A stretch of 64,000 nt of DNA from assembly GCA_016703155.1 (NCBI GenBank), contig JADJCP010000003.1, positions 62,001-126,000 on the forward strand. The letters run 5' to 3'. Below, one piece after another: positions 1-8,713 of this stretch; positions within the stretch are counted from its first letter, which is position 1, and each line of letters starts with the position of its first letter. Position numbers and translations under genes: made by a program. This DNA comes from Hydrogenophilales bacterium (lineage in GTDB: Bacteria; Pseudomonadota; Gammaproteobacteria; Burkholderiales; Thiobacillaceae). Below the pieces are notes generated by a model. The model was not told the origin of the DNA and searched no databases. It worked only from the letters and a program-made list of their open reading frames with translations.

Positions 1-1
1 G

Positions 2-640
2 CACGGTGGCGGCGGTCCGGGTGCCGGTCCGGTGGGCGTGTCGGAGCGCCTGCGCCCCTTCCTGCCCATCCCCTACGTGGTGGAGGAGCGCGGTTTTTAT
101 CGCTGGGCCGAGGAAGCCGATTGCCCGCAGTCCATCGGCCGCATGAGCGCCTTCGGTGGCAACATGGGCGTGCTGATGCGTGCTTACATCTACGCGCGCA
201 TGCTCGGTCGCGAGGGCATGCACCGGGTTTCGGAATATGCCGCCCTGAACGCCAACTACCTGGCGGCGGAACTGGCCAAGGCCGGCTTCGATCTGGCCTT
301 CCCGGAGCGGCGCGCCAGCCACGAGTTCATCGTTACATTGAAGAAACTCAAGGATGCCACCGGCATATCCGCCATGGACTTCGCCAAACGCTTGCTCGAC
401 TACGGCTACCATGCGCCGACCACCTATTTCCCGATGCTGGTGCCGGAATGCCTGCTCATCGAGCCCACCGAGACCGAGAGCAAGGAAACGCTGGACGGTT
501 TCGTCGCCGCCATGAAGCGCATCAAGGACGAGGCGGAAACGCAGCCGGAACTGGTCAAGACCGCGCCGCACACCCTGCCGGCGCGACGGCTCGACGACGT
601 CAAGGCGGCGCGTGAGCTCGATCTGGCCTGGGTGGCCTGA
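2..640 (+). CDS. gcvPB: Glycine dehydrogenase (decarboxylating) subunit 2, C-terminal part
   Basis: This is the 3' part (212 codons visible) of the PLP-dependent P-protein beta subunit of the glycine cleavage system, which decarboxylates glycine and passes the aminomethyl group to the lipoyl H-protein. The visible frame opens with HGGGGPGAGP, the loop that directly follows the PLP-binding lysine motif in this family, so the lysine itself lies just outside the window. The motif SAFGGNMGVLMRAYIY and the ending around LLIEPTETESKETLD are typical of the subunit-2 form found where the P-protein is split in two. The full protein is usually about 480 residues. dgkA starts 4 bases downstream on the same strand, so the two are probably co-transcribed. 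The 5' end is cut by the window edge. Confidence 0.93.
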   Translation, partial: HGGGGPGAGPVGVSERLRPFLPIPYVVEERGFYRWAEEADCPQSIGRMSAFGGNMGVLMRAYIYARMLGREGMHRVSEYAALNANYLAAELAKAGFDLAFPERRASHEFIVTLKKLKDATGISAMDFAKRLLDYGYHAPTTYFPMLVPECLLIEPTETESKETLDGFVAAMKRIKDEAETQPELVKTAPHTLPARRLDDVKAARELDLAWVA

Positions 641-644
641 AGCC

Positions 645-1055
645 ATGTCGGATATCGGTACGGAGATCGCGGGTACAGCCGAGCAGGGTGAGAGTCCGCA
701 CAAAGGCAAGACGGGTCTGCGTCGGGTCTGGAATGCCTTTTTTTATTCGGTGGACGGCTTTGGCGCGGCACTGAAGCATGAGGATGCCTTCCGCCAGGAA
801 AGCCTCCTGGCGCTGATGCTGATCCCGGCGGCCCTCTACTTCGGCGATTCCGGGCTGGAACGGGCCCTGCTCGTAGCCAGTATCGTCCTGGTTCTGATCG
901 TCGAATTGATCAACTCGGCCATCGAGGCGACGGTCGACCGCATCTCCCTGGAAAACCATAAACTGGCGAAACGGGCCAAGGACATCGGCAGCGCCTCGGT
1001 CTTGTTGTCCCTGATCAACGTTTTCGCCGTCTGGGGCCTGGTGCTCTTCGGCTAG
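645..1055 (+). CDS. dgkA: Diacylglycerol kinase (prokaryotic DgkA type)
   Basis: This 136-residue inner-membrane enzyme phosphorylates diacylglycerol to phosphatidic acid with ATP, recycling lipid by-products. The family signature ELINSAIEATVDRIS, followed by KLAKRAKDIGSASV, contains the catalytic and metal-binding glutamates. Three hydrophobic helices can be seen (roughly residues 50-68, 70-90 and 115-134). The ATG at 645 is preferred over an upstream GTG at 612 because it lies just after the gcvPB stop and gives the usual family length. Its stop codon overlaps, on the opposite strand, the stop codon of the next gene. Confidence 0.93.
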   Translation: MSDIGTEIAGTAEQGESPHKGKTGLRRVWNAFFYSVDGFGAALKHEDAFRQESLLALMLIPAALYFGDSGLERALLVASIVLVLIVELINSAIEATVDRISLENHKLAKRAKDIGSASVLLSLINVFAVWGLVLFG

Positions 1056-2236
1056 ATGGTGGCTTGGCGCCGCGCCGAGAGCAGCAGGTTGCGCGGCGTC
1101 AATCCGGGCGCGCAGAACTCACGCAAAGTCACAGCGTAGTCGGCGCGCTCCAGATAAAGCGCCTGGTCCAGGGCCAGCCAGATCTCCAGCGGCCGGCGAA
1201 ATGCCAGCCGAATCAGCGATAGACGCATGACTTCCTTCTGACGCGCCCGGCCGGTTTCGGCATACGCCCGCCAATCGGCGCGTGCGTCCCAACCCAGGCC
1301 ATCGCGCGCGGCCATCGCCTGGACGTAATCCGCGAATGGCCGCCGGTTCCAGGCTGCCGGCACGGGCTTCAGGCCGGCCTGTCTGGATGCGTCGCCATGG
1401 TCATGGCACCAGGCCAGATAGCCAAGTTTGCGCGCCATGGCGACATCGCGCTGACGCCTTTCGCGGCCCCCGGCGGTCGTGGTTTCGGTGACGGCAAGAT
1501 GCAGATCGGACTGGCTGAGCGGCACGTCGGCTTCCGGATTGAAAGGCTGGTAGCGGGGTGTGTTGATTCGGTAGTAGCAACAGGGGGCGAGATCGATGGC
1601 TAGCGCGCCATGCGCTTTTGCCCCGACCAGGAGGGCCCGGTGCAGATCGCCACAGGCATGCAGGGCCACGGCATGGCGTTGCGCCAGGTGCGCGGCGCTG
1701 CCGGTGGCGAGGGCATCGGCCTGGAGAAATGTCTGGTCCAGCGCCATGTGGTCGGCGAAGTCCTGGCCCGCGGCGCACAGGGCCGCGTCGAGTTCCAAAC
1801 TGAGGACCGGCAGCTGCCACTGGCTGCCGAGATGGCGTCCCAGATGGCCCTTGCCGGAGCACCACTCGACGATGGCCGCCACCGGTTCGCCGAGGACATC
1901 GGCGAAGGCCTGGATCTGTGCCTGTTTGCGCCCGGGGATGTGCCAGGAACGCCGCCCCAGGTCCGGGATCGGGTCATGTCGCGGAGCAGGCAGGGCGCAG
2001 AGTTCGGCGAAATGGGCCCAATCCGGCATGTAGCGGGCCAGCCAGCGCCAGAGCCTGGCGTTGTCGGCGGCGAGTATCTCCGTCTCGGCGTCGTTCAGTG
2101 TCATGACGGCGGCGACCAGATCGGGGGTGCTATCGCACCATGCCGGGTGACGTTGCCAGAAAGGGGCTGGACGCCAATAGTCCTCGTATTGCCGCAATAC
2201 CGCGCCGAGAGCCAGGAGGCGCGGCGCGCTGCTCAT
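1052..2236 (-). CDS. Methyltransferase of the METTL25/RRNAD1-like type (Methyltransf_32)
   Basis: A 394-residue class I SAM-dependent methyltransferase of unknown substrate. A glycine-rich SAM-binding segment, VEWCSGKGHLGRHLG, lies at about residues 124-138. HACGDL follows at 193-198 and DLAPCCYYR at about 215-223, the order seen in the Methyltransf_32 family, where the CC-Y segment is characteristic. The ATG at 2236 is chosen because it overlaps the stop of the upstream EAL gene as ATGA, which suggests translational coupling. Its stop shares the tetramer CTAG with the stop of convergent dgkA. An RNA or protein substrate is possible by family analogy, but nothing here decides it. Confidence 0.8.
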   Translation of the reverse strand: MSSAPRLLALGAVLRQYEDYWRPAPFWQRHPAWCDSTPDLVAAVMTLNDAETEILAADNARLWRWLARYMPDWAHFAELCALPAPRHDPIPDLGRRSWHIPGRKQAQIQAFADVLGEPVAAIVEWCSGKGHLGRHLGSQWQLPVLSLELDAALCAAGQDFADHMALDQTFLQADALATGSAAHLAQRHAVALHACGDLHRALLVGAKAHGALAIDLAPCCYYRINTPRYQPFNPEADVPLSQSDLHLAVTETTTAGGRERRQRDVAMARKLGYLAWCHDHGDASRQAGLKPVPAAWNRRPFADYVQAMAARDGLGWDARADWRAYAETGRARQKEVMRLSLIRLAFRRPLEIWLALDQALYLERADYAVTLREFCAPGLTPRNLLLSARRQATI

Positions 2237-3918
2237 GAACTGGCGGCTGGGCGCGTCTCGGTGCTCTGTCGCAGTTCGACCAGGGTGAGGCCTTTCCACG
2301 GGCCGCTTTTCATCCAGTTGAGGATATCCATCAGCGGCCTGGGTTTCGAGAACAGATATCCCTGGCCGATGTCGCAGCCGTAGCCGCGCAAAACGGCCAG
2401 GGCTTCTTCGGTCTCAACACCCTCCGCGGTGACCTTGAGGCCGAGGTTATGCGCCAGATCGACGGTGGCGCGGACGATGATGGCGTCGTTCTCGCTGCTG
2501 AGCATGTCCATGACGAAGGATTTGTCGATCTTCAGTTCGGAGACGGGCAGCTTTTTCAGGTAGGCCAGCGAGGAATAGCCCGTGCCGTAATCGTCGATGG
2601 ACAGATTGAAGCCCATCTCGTGGAGGCGTTCGACGACGTTCAGGACGCGTGCCGGGTCGACCATGATGCTGCTCTCGGTGATCTCCAGGATGACCCAATC
2701 GGGCTGGATACCGGTGCGTGCCATCATGCCGGCGACCATGTCGGGAAACTCCGGATCGTGCAGGTCGCGCGTCGACAGGTTTACCGAGACCGTCCAGGCG
2801 AAACCGGCGTTGCGCAGCGCCGAGCAATCGCCGAAGGCATGTTCCAGCACCCATTGGGTCAACGGGCGGATCATGCGGCTGCGTTCCGCCAGGGTGATGA
2901 ACTCGTCCGGCGGGATGAAGCCATGCCGGGCGTGGTGCCAGCGGATCAGGGCCTCCGAACCGATCACCTTGCCGCTGGCGATGTCCACCTTGGGCTGGTG
3001 ATACAGTTCAAACTGGCCTTTATCCAGGGCTTGGCGCAATTCGCCCATCAGCGTCAGGCGGCGCGGACTGTGGTCGTCGAAACCCGGCGCGTACAAGGCA
3101 TAGCCGTTATAAGCGCGGCCAGCCATGTAGACGGCCACCCCGGCGCGCTGCAACAGGGATTCCGGGTCGTCGCCGTGTTCCGGATAGGTGACGATGCCGA
3201 TGCTGGAGTGCAGCGGCAACTTCATCTGATCAACCCCAAAAGCCGGTTCCATGGCTTTCTGCACGATCAGGGCGGCGCGTTCGGCCTGAGCGGAATCGAC
3301 GATGTCCAGAATCAGCAAGGCAAAGGTATGACTGTCGATACGTGCCAGGCTATCCCGGCTATTCGCCAGGCTACCGAGTCGGGTAGCGACCTGCTTCAGA
3401 AGCAGGTCGGCCCGGCCCGCGCCGAGGGTGTCCTGGACCTCTTTGAGATTCTCGAGGTCAAGTACCAACAGGGCGAAATGCACCTGCCCAGTGCTGTTCG
3501 CCGAAATAGCCCGTTCGATGCGATCCGCGAACAGCGCGCGATTGGGTAACTCGGTAATCTGGTCATGGGTGGTGGCGAAATTGGCTTGCTTTTCCAGTGT
3601 GTCGGCGCGTTCGCGGAGTTCCTGGGTCTGCTCGCGTACCAGGCTGCTGGCTTCGCGCGCCATGTTGATGCTGGAGTACTGGGCGATATAGCCGAAGACA
3701 AAGGGCATCAGGTTGAGTACCCACAGCGCGAAATTGGTTTTCTGGGCATTGACCAGGCCGTCCAGGGTAATGCTTTTATCGTTGAGGTAGGTGACCGCCA
3801 GCGTGGCGAGGATGACGGCCGCGACGGCGATCAGCACTCCCTGAAACGAGGCTTTGCTGGCGCGCTCGTGCAGTATGCGCACGTTGCTGCTGGCCGTTCG
3901 TTTAGCAAGTATGTTCAA
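2233..3918 (-). CDS. Membrane-anchored GGDEF/EAL protein, probable c-di-GMP phosphodiesterase
   Basis: A 561-residue protein with two transmembrane helices (about 25-45 and 63-81), a short coiled coil (88-115), a GGDEF domain (about 116-280) and an EAL domain (about 292-545). The GGDEF active-site loop reads RIDSH (193-197), so cyclase activity is very unlikely. The EAL domain keeps the expected residues: SEALIRW (321-327), NLS (380-382), LEITES (411-416), DDYGTGYSS (442-450), LKIDK (462-466) and TAEGVET (497-503). It should therefore hydrolyse c-di-GMP, with the GGDEF half regulatory. It is followed by the overlapping methyltransferase gene. About 200 bp separate it from the divergent M23 peptidase gene. 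Confidence 0.9.
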   Translation of the reverse strand: MNILAKRTASSNVRILHERASKASFQGVLIAVAAVILATLAVTYLNDKSITLDGLVNAQKTNFALWVLNLMPFVFGYIAQYSSINMAREASSLVREQTQELRERADTLEKQANFATTHDQITELPNRALFADRIERAISANSTGQVHFALLVLDLENLKEVQDTLGAGRADLLLKQVATRLGSLANSRDSLARIDSHTFALLILDIVDSAQAERAALIVQKAMEPAFGVDQMKLPLHSSIGIVTYPEHGDDPESLLQRAGVAVYMAGRAYNGYALYAPGFDDHSPRRLTLMGELRQALDKGQFELYHQPKVDIASGKVIGSEALIRWHHARHGFIPPDEFITLAERSRMIRPLTQWVLEHAFGDCSALRNAGFAWTVSVNLSTRDLHDPEFPDMVAGMMARTGIQPDWVILEITESSIMVDPARVLNVVERLHEMGFNLSIDDYGTGYSSLAYLKKLPVSELKIDKSFVMDMLSSENDAIIVRATVDLAHNLGLKVTAEGVETEEALAVLRGYGCDIGQGYLFSKPRPLMDILNWMKSGPWKGLTLVELRQSTETRPAASS

Positions 3919-4119
3919 AACTATGTTCCTGATTTCGGCCGGGTTTCTGACGCAGGGCTATTTTCGACATGATGGGAACCATCTTGAGGCAAAACCGATG
4001 ATTCTGTAAGTGCCTGACGTGTTTCCGTGCATGGCTCCGCCGGCCAGACGCAAGCGATGGAATGGACTGGCGTCCGTTCTGGGGTAGGCGTAGCCTTGCA
4101 TGTCATCATGCGATGCAAC

Positions 4120-5496
4120 ATGAAAGTTCATTCTATTCCTCCAGCAATGTGTTGGCGACGGTCATGCCGATCTTGGCTGCCCGGCGTCTGTCTCGCGATG
4201 TTGTTGGTTCCGTGGCTGGTAATGGCGGCCTCGTTGCCCGGCACAGTCGAGCCGGTTATCGAGGTCGCGGCATTCGGTGTGACACCGGTACGGGTGACGC
4301 GCGCCATGATGCACGGCAACGCCGATTCGGCGGGCCCATCCTCCGTCAGAGTGGCGCGTGGCGACACCTGGCCGATTTTGCTCAAGCGCTTGCTGCCGGA
4401 TGATGGCCAGCGTGCCCGCTGGCTGCCGGCGATCAAGAGCGCCGATCTCCCCGAGTTGCGGCCTGGTCGCTATTTACGGTTGGACCGAGCCGGCGATGCC
4501 GAGTCCCGGGTTGTCGAATATCTGCTCGACGCGCGCACGGCATTCAGTGTCCGGCTTGAACGTGCCGCTTTGCGTGTCACTGAGCGTTTGCCCGGGGATG
4601 AGTTGATACGCGCCGCGCAGCAGGACGAGATGAAGAGCTCGCTTTTCGCGGCGACCGACGCGGTCGGTCTTCCCGAGGAAATCGCCTTGCAGTTGGTGGA
4701 TATCTTTGCCGAGGAGGTCGATTTTCTGCGCGATCTCGGGCGGGGGTACCGCTGCGCCATCGTCTACGAAATGCACTACGTCGACGGGATGCCACGTCCT
4801 GGGCGGATTCTTGCCGCCGAATTCAGTGGTATCGATCGGCAAAATCGCGCCTTTTTCCACCGATTCAATAATGGTGAAACGGGCTATTTCGACGCCAATG
4901 GCACGGACGTCAACCGGGTGCTCAGGCCTGACACCACGGCGAGCCGGGTGACCAGGAGAAAATCGGGCAAAAGCCATGCCGTTGACGCGGCAGCCAGCTT
5001 TCGGCGCTCGCCGCTGGAGTTTTCCAGGGTTACTTCGGAACCGGCAAAACTCAGGTTCCACCCGATCCTGAAGGAATGGCGTGCCCATCGCGGCACGGAC
5101 TATGGCGCGCCCATCGGTACCAGGGTGAAGGCGACGGCCGATGGCGAGGTATTCTTCATCGGTACGCGCGGCAGCTATGGCAATCTGGTCATCCTGCGCC
5201 ACTATGATCGCTTCACGACGTTCTATGGACACCTCAACGGTTATGCCAATGGCCTGTCGTTTGGCGACAAGGTGCGCAAAGGCGATGTCATCGGCTACGT
5301 CGGCATGACCGGCCTGGCGACCGGGCCGCATCTGCATTACGAGCTGCGCGACGACCTGGCGCCAGGTACCTTCGATACGCCGCTGGTGGTGCGCAGCATC
5401 ACCGACGAGGAGTCGCCTGCTTTCCAGGCGCGCCTGGCAACACTGCGGCAACAACTGGACTACGCCTACCGGGCGAATTTCGTGATGCTGGAGTAA
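4120..5496 (+). CDS. M23-family cell-wall endopeptidase
   Basis: A 458-residue periplasmic or membrane-anchored peptidoglycan hydrolase or activator (LytM/MepM-like). It has a basic N-terminus and one hydrophobic segment (about residues 17-36), then a domain similar to the OapA/LysM-like module that precedes M23 domains in MepM-type proteins, and a C-terminal M23 domain. The zinc ligands appear intact: HRGTD (H323 and D327) and HLHYE (H404 and H406). The enzyme should cleave cross-links between peptide stems. The start is uncertain. ATGs at 4027, 4108 and 4120 are in frame, and 4120 places the signal-anchor close to the N-terminus. None has a strong ribosome binding site. Confidence 0.85.
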   Translation: MKVHSIPPAMCWRRSCRSWLPGVCLAMLLVPWLVMAASLPGTVEPVIEVAAFGVTPVRVTRAMMHGNADSAGPSSVRVARGDTWPILLKRLLPDDGQRARWLPAIKSADLPELRPGRYLRLDRAGDAESRVVEYLLDARTAFSVRLERAALRVTERLPGDELIRAAQQDEMKSSLFAATDAVGLPEEIALQLVDIFAEEVDFLRDLGRGYRCAIVYEMHYVDGMPRPGRILAAEFSGIDRQNRAFFHRFNNGETGYFDANGTDVNRVLRPDTTASRVTRRKSGKSHAVDAAASFRRSPLEFSRVTSEPAKLRFHPILKEWRAHRGTDYGAPIGTRVKATADGEVFFIGTRGSYGNLVILRHYDRFTTFYGHLNGYANGLSFGDKVRKGDVIGYVGMTGLATGPHLHYELRDDLAPGTFDTPLVVRSITDEESPAFQARLATLRQQLDYAYRANFVMLE

Positions 5497-5505
5497 GCGT
5501 GGCGG

Positions 5506-6060
5506 TTATTTCGCGGGGGCTTGATCGAGTGTGTCATGCGCTTCGCGGGCAAGGGTCATGGCCTCGTCGAGGCGCAGATCGGTCTGCCCTTGATGTTCGC
5601 TCAGCAGATCGATGGCCGCTTCGCTGTCGCGCGCGTTCGTCGCCAGTTCATCGAGCCGCAGTTCCGCCTTGGCGGCTTGCTCCTGTATGGCTTCGATCTG
5701 TTCCGTCGCCTCGCGATTCAGCGTGGCCTGCTCGTCGATGCGCAGTTCGGCTTGGTTCGAGCGCTCGGTCAGGCTGCCCGTCCGGGTACTCAATTCACTG
5801 AATTTCGCCTGCAATGCCAGCAACTCCGCGCGTAATCCCTCGATGCGTTGCGTCAGCGCGGCTTCGCGGGCGTGTGCCGCGGCGACCTGTTCTTGCGTGG
5901 TCCGCGTCAGCGCGGCGGTCGATGCTTCGACCTGGCCGATCTGCTGGCGCAATGGGGCGGTCTGTTCGGTGATGGTCTGCTGGCTGGCGCAGCCGCTCAG
6001 AGTGGCCAGAATTGCGGCGGTGGTCAGTGTGACCCATGGCATGCGTACTTGGCTGGGCAT
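5506..6060 (-). CDS. Alanine-rich coiled-coil lipoprotein, unknown function
   Basis: A 184-residue exported protein. The signal sequence ends in a lipobox, LSGC at about residues 21-24, predicting lipidation at the cysteine. The rest is Ala/Glu/Gln-rich heptad-like sequence (about 30-180) with a repeated theme ending in LRLDE or LRIDE (AELRIDE, AELRLDE, TDLRLDE), consistent with one long coiled coil similar in layout to Lpp-like or phasin-like envelope proteins. A clear GAGGAG ribosome binding site precedes the ATG. It converges with the M23 peptidase gene, which stops 10 bases away. I do not recognise a specific family. Confidence 0.7.
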   Translation of the reverse strand: MPSQVRMPWVTLTTAAILATLSGCASQQTITEQTAPLRQQIGQVEASTAALTRTTQEQVAAAHAREAALTQRIEGLRAELLALQAKFSELSTRTGSLTERSNQAELRIDEQATLNREATEQIEAIQEQAAKAELRLDELATNARDSEAAIDLLSEHQGQTDLRLDEAMTLAREAHDTLDQAPAK

Positions 6061-6150
6061 GTTGCTCTCCTCGGATGTGGGAATTGAGCACCGTACTCCA
6101 AGTGCCTTGCGGAGAACTTGATCTCAGGCAGATATGTTTCATCCCCTTGG

Positions 6151-6879
6151 TCAGGGTAGCCGAATCGTTGCGGTCATGCCGGCGAGGAGTTCAGCCCCGC
6201 GCGGGAAGCCAACCTCGATGAGGTATTTCGTCCCCACCGGACGTATGGCGCGCAAGACGCCGCTGTGCGCTTGTCCGGCGGCTTGAATGCTGGCCTGCGT
6301 GCCGAGTTTGAGCATGGCTGCCTGAGCCGCGCCGATCTCGGCGCGCGCCAGGATTTCGTCGGCGCGCGCCACGCTCAGCAGCACGGCCGGCTGGCATTGA
6401 CTGGTGACCATGCCCGGCTCGGCCTGGCGCGCCAGTACCAGGGCGTCATAGGGCGCGCGCACGGTGCTTTCCTCGATCTGCCGTCGGGCGCGTTCCACCC
6501 GTGCCTGAGCGCCGGCCAGCATGGCGCTGGCACGGGCCTGGCGCAGCTTGGCCAAGTCAAGCTCCGTGGTCGAGCTGACCGTGCGCGCATACAGTTCCTT
6601 GGCGCGCGCCAGGTCGCGCTGGGCGTCGGCTTCCTCCTGGCCGAGGCGATCGAGGTCGGCCTTGGTCTCCATGAGGTTGGCCTCGAACACGCGTGGATTC
6701 AGATTGGCCAGCAGGGCGTTCTTCTTGACGATCTGCCCGGGCTGGACATGGACGGCATCGACCACTCCGGCAACCGGGGTGGCCAGGTCGACACGCTGCG
6801 ACCAGTCGAGGATGGCATCGATTTCCGCGGCCCAGATTGGGCCACAGGCCAGGCTGAGCAACAGCACCGGGATTTTCAT
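6151..6879 (-). CDS. HlyD-family periplasmic adaptor subunit
   Basis: A 242-residue membrane-fusion-type protein. A signal peptide (about 1-17) is followed by a half-lipoyl motif, TPVAGVVDAVHVQPGQIVKK, an alpha-helical hairpin rich in Ala/Arg/Glu (about 70-140), the returning half-lipoyl strand STVRAPYDALVLAR, and a short beta-barrel. It is shorter than RND adaptors (about 350-400) and lacks most of the membrane-proximal domain. The ATG overlaps the stop of the TolC-like gene as ATGA, so the two should be made together. No inner-membrane pump gene lies in the operon. Confidence 0.82.
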   Translation of the reverse strand: MKIPVLLLSLACGPIWAAEIDAILDWSQRVDLATPVAGVVDAVHVQPGQIVKKNALLANLNPRVFEANLMETKADLDRLGQEEADAQRDLARAKELYARTVSSTTELDLAKLRQARASAMLAGAQARVERARRQIEESTVRAPYDALVLARQAEPGMVTSQCQPAVLLSVARADEILARAEIGAAQAAMLKLGTQASIQAAGQAHSGVLRAIRPVGTKYLIEVGFPRGAELLAGMTATIRLP

Positions 6880-8189
6880 TTTTTTGGCTCCGTGGGTAGG
6901 CTATCAAGCGGGGTGCCGAGCAAGGCTTCGAGTTTTTCCCAGGCCAGTGCCATCCGGTATTCGACCGCGCGCCGGCGCAGTTTGGCGGCTTGCGTTTCGG
7001 CCATGCCGCTGCCCAGGTTGGTTTTCATTTCGAGTTCGTATTCGGCGCGCGCCCGCTCCAGGGCCCAGTCTCGATAGGTGACGTTGATATCGGCGGCCCT
7101 GCGTTCGGTATCGCGCAGATGCAGAATCTCTTCGCGTGCTTCGAACAGGGCTTGGCGCAGGGTCAGTTGTTGCGCGTCGACCTGGGCCTGGAGCAACTGG
7201 GCCTGGGCGAGTTCGCGTGCCTTGCGGGCATCGACCTGGCCACCTGGAAAGAGCGGCCAGACGAGGTTGAAGCCGGCGCGCAGCGTGTCGCGGGTATAGG
7301 ATTCGCGGCTGTAGGCGGCGGCTTCGGCCTCGAATTCCAGGCTGGGTTGTGTCTCGCTGGTCACGGCGTCAAGGCGCGCGCCCGTCGCGGCGACCTGCTG
7401 GCGCAGGGCAATCAGGCGCGGATTATGTGACAGCATGGCGCGCAGCAGCGGCTCGAACTCCGGCAGGGGCCGGTCATTGCCCTTCAGGTCGGGGTCGATC
7501 AGTTCCGCTGGCAACTCGCCCGGGCGGTTCATGGCCGTAGCCAGCAGGGCGCGCTTTTCCTTGGCGCGGCGCAGACTGTCGTTGCGGCTCAGCCGGCTGT
7601 CCTGGAAGCGGGCTTCCAGTTCCGCCAGGGCCGGTGTGGTGAGTTCGCCCAACTGATGGCGCTCCCTGGCGTTATCCCAGGATACATAGGCCACCGCCAT
7701 GGCTTCATCGTCGGCGGCATATCGCAGGTCAGCCAGCAGGACATCGAAGAAACGCGCCATCAGCCCGAGCCGGCGCTGCGCCCGGGTTTCCAGCAGCAAG
7801 GCCTCGCGACCGGCGCTTTCCAGCTTCGCGGCGCGGCTGCCTGCCTCGATACGGCCACCGTCCCAAAGGGTTTTGCGGGCATTCAGTCTGAGGATGTGGT
7901 CGGGTTCGAACTTGTCATCGGTCAGCGCGTTGCGGCCAGTACGTAGCGAACCTTCCAGGTTGACCTGGAAATCGTCAAGACTCGCGGCGTACAACGCGTC
8001 AGCGCGTGCCAGGGCACCCTGTGCCTCGGCCTGGCGCAGGTCGGGATGGCTCGCGGTGGCGTGTGCCAGGGCCGCCTCCAGGCTGAGAGCCTGGTCCGGC
8101 GCGGCCTGAGCGGTACAGACGAAGGCCAGGGTCAGACCTGCCAGCAAGCGCGTGACGCAATGTCGCGGCGCGTTTTTGACGGGCGTCAT
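6876..8189 (-). CDS. TolC-family outer-membrane efflux protein
   Basis: A 437-residue outer-membrane channel protein with a signal peptide ending near residue 28 (VCTAQA) and two repeats of long helices and strands. LEAALAHATASHPDLRQAEAQ-like openings and NPRLIALRQQVAATGARLDAV in the second half are the usual OEP repeat starts. The ATG at 8189 is chosen because it gives a good signal peptide and lies one base after the stop of the SoxW-like gene. Longer frames upstream run over that gene. The operon order is tlpA-like, soxW-like, tolC-like, hlyD-like. Confidence 0.85.
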   Translation of the reverse strand: MTPVKNAPRHCVTRLLAGLTLAFVCTAQAAPDQALSLEAALAHATASHPDLRQAEAQGALARADALYAASLDDFQVNLEGSLRTGRNALTDDKFEPDHILRLNARKTLWDGGRIEAGSRAAKLESAGREALLLETRAQRRLGLMARFFDVLLADLRYAADDEAMAVAYVSWDNARERHQLGELTTPALAELEARFQDSRLSRNDSLRRAKEKRALLATAMNRPGELPAELIDPDLKGNDRPLPEFEPLLRAMLSHNPRLIALRQQVAATGARLDAVTSETQPSLEFEAEAAAYSRESYTRDTLRAGFNLVWPLFPGGQVDARKARELAQAQLLQAQVDAQQLTLRQALFEAREEILHLRDTERRAADINVTYRDWALERARAEYELEMKTNLGSGMAETQAAKLRRRAVEYRMALAWEKLEALLGTPLDSLPTEPKK

Positions 8190-8190
8190 G

Positions 8191-8703
8191 CTACCTGGCG
8201 CCGGCCTGGCGCTTGAATACGCTAAAAGGTCCGGATTTATGGTGGCCTTCGACGACATAGCGGCCGAGCAACAGGAATTCCGCGGGGGTTTGCGTGGGTC
8301 CGGTATAGCGGGTGATCGCGTTGCCTTCCAGATCGTAGAACACAAACGTCGGTGTCGCCCTTGCCCGCTGTTCGAGGGCGAAGGCCTTCTCGGTCGTGTC
8401 CTTGCCCTTGAAATCAACCATGGGCGTATCACCCTTGGTATCCATGGCGTAGACGATGAAGTGGCCCCGGAAATAGTCCTGAACCTCGGACTGGCTCAAT
8501 ACCGTCTGCTTCATGCGGTGGCAGAACGGACAATCGTCCATTTCGAACATCAACAGGATGCCCTGTTTGCCTTCCTGCTTCGCCGCCGCCAGGTCGCCCT
8601 GCAGGTCGCCCAGCTTGGGCTGAAAAAAATGATTGCCCGCATCGCGCACTTCCGCCCAGGCGGGCGTGCACAGCAGGGTGATAACCAGTGCTAGCCAACG
8701 CAT
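8191..8703 (-). CDS. SoxW-like periplasmic thioredoxin
   Basis: A 170-residue exported thioredoxin-fold protein. The signal peptide ends near residue 17 (CTPAWA). The redox motif CPFC lies at residues 58-61 within LLMFEMDDCPFCHRMK, followed by the cis-proline segment ARATPTFVFYD. The long insert between motif and cis-Pro (YAMDTKGDTPMVDFKGKD) matches the SoxW / thioredoxin_2 type that works in the periplasm, in some bacteria keeping sulfur-oxidation proteins reduced. There is no sox cluster in the window. It lies 10 bases downstream of the TlpA-like gene and one base upstream of the TolC-like gene. Confidence 0.83.
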   Translation of the reverse strand: MRWLALVITLLCTPAWAEVRDAGNHFFQPKLGDLQGDLAAAKQEGKQGILLMFEMDDCPFCHRMKQTVLSQSEVQDYFRGHFIVYAMDTKGDTPMVDFKGKDTTEKAFALEQRARATPTFVFYDLEGNAITRYTGPTQTPAEFLLLGRYVVEGHHKSGPFSVFKRQAGAR

Positions 8704-8713
8704 GCTTCGCTCC

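Noticed and set aside
8190..8432. An 81-residue N-terminal extension of the TolC-like protein
   Set aside because: The extension is the antisense-like frame of the SoxW-like gene, and the internal start gives a normal signal peptide.
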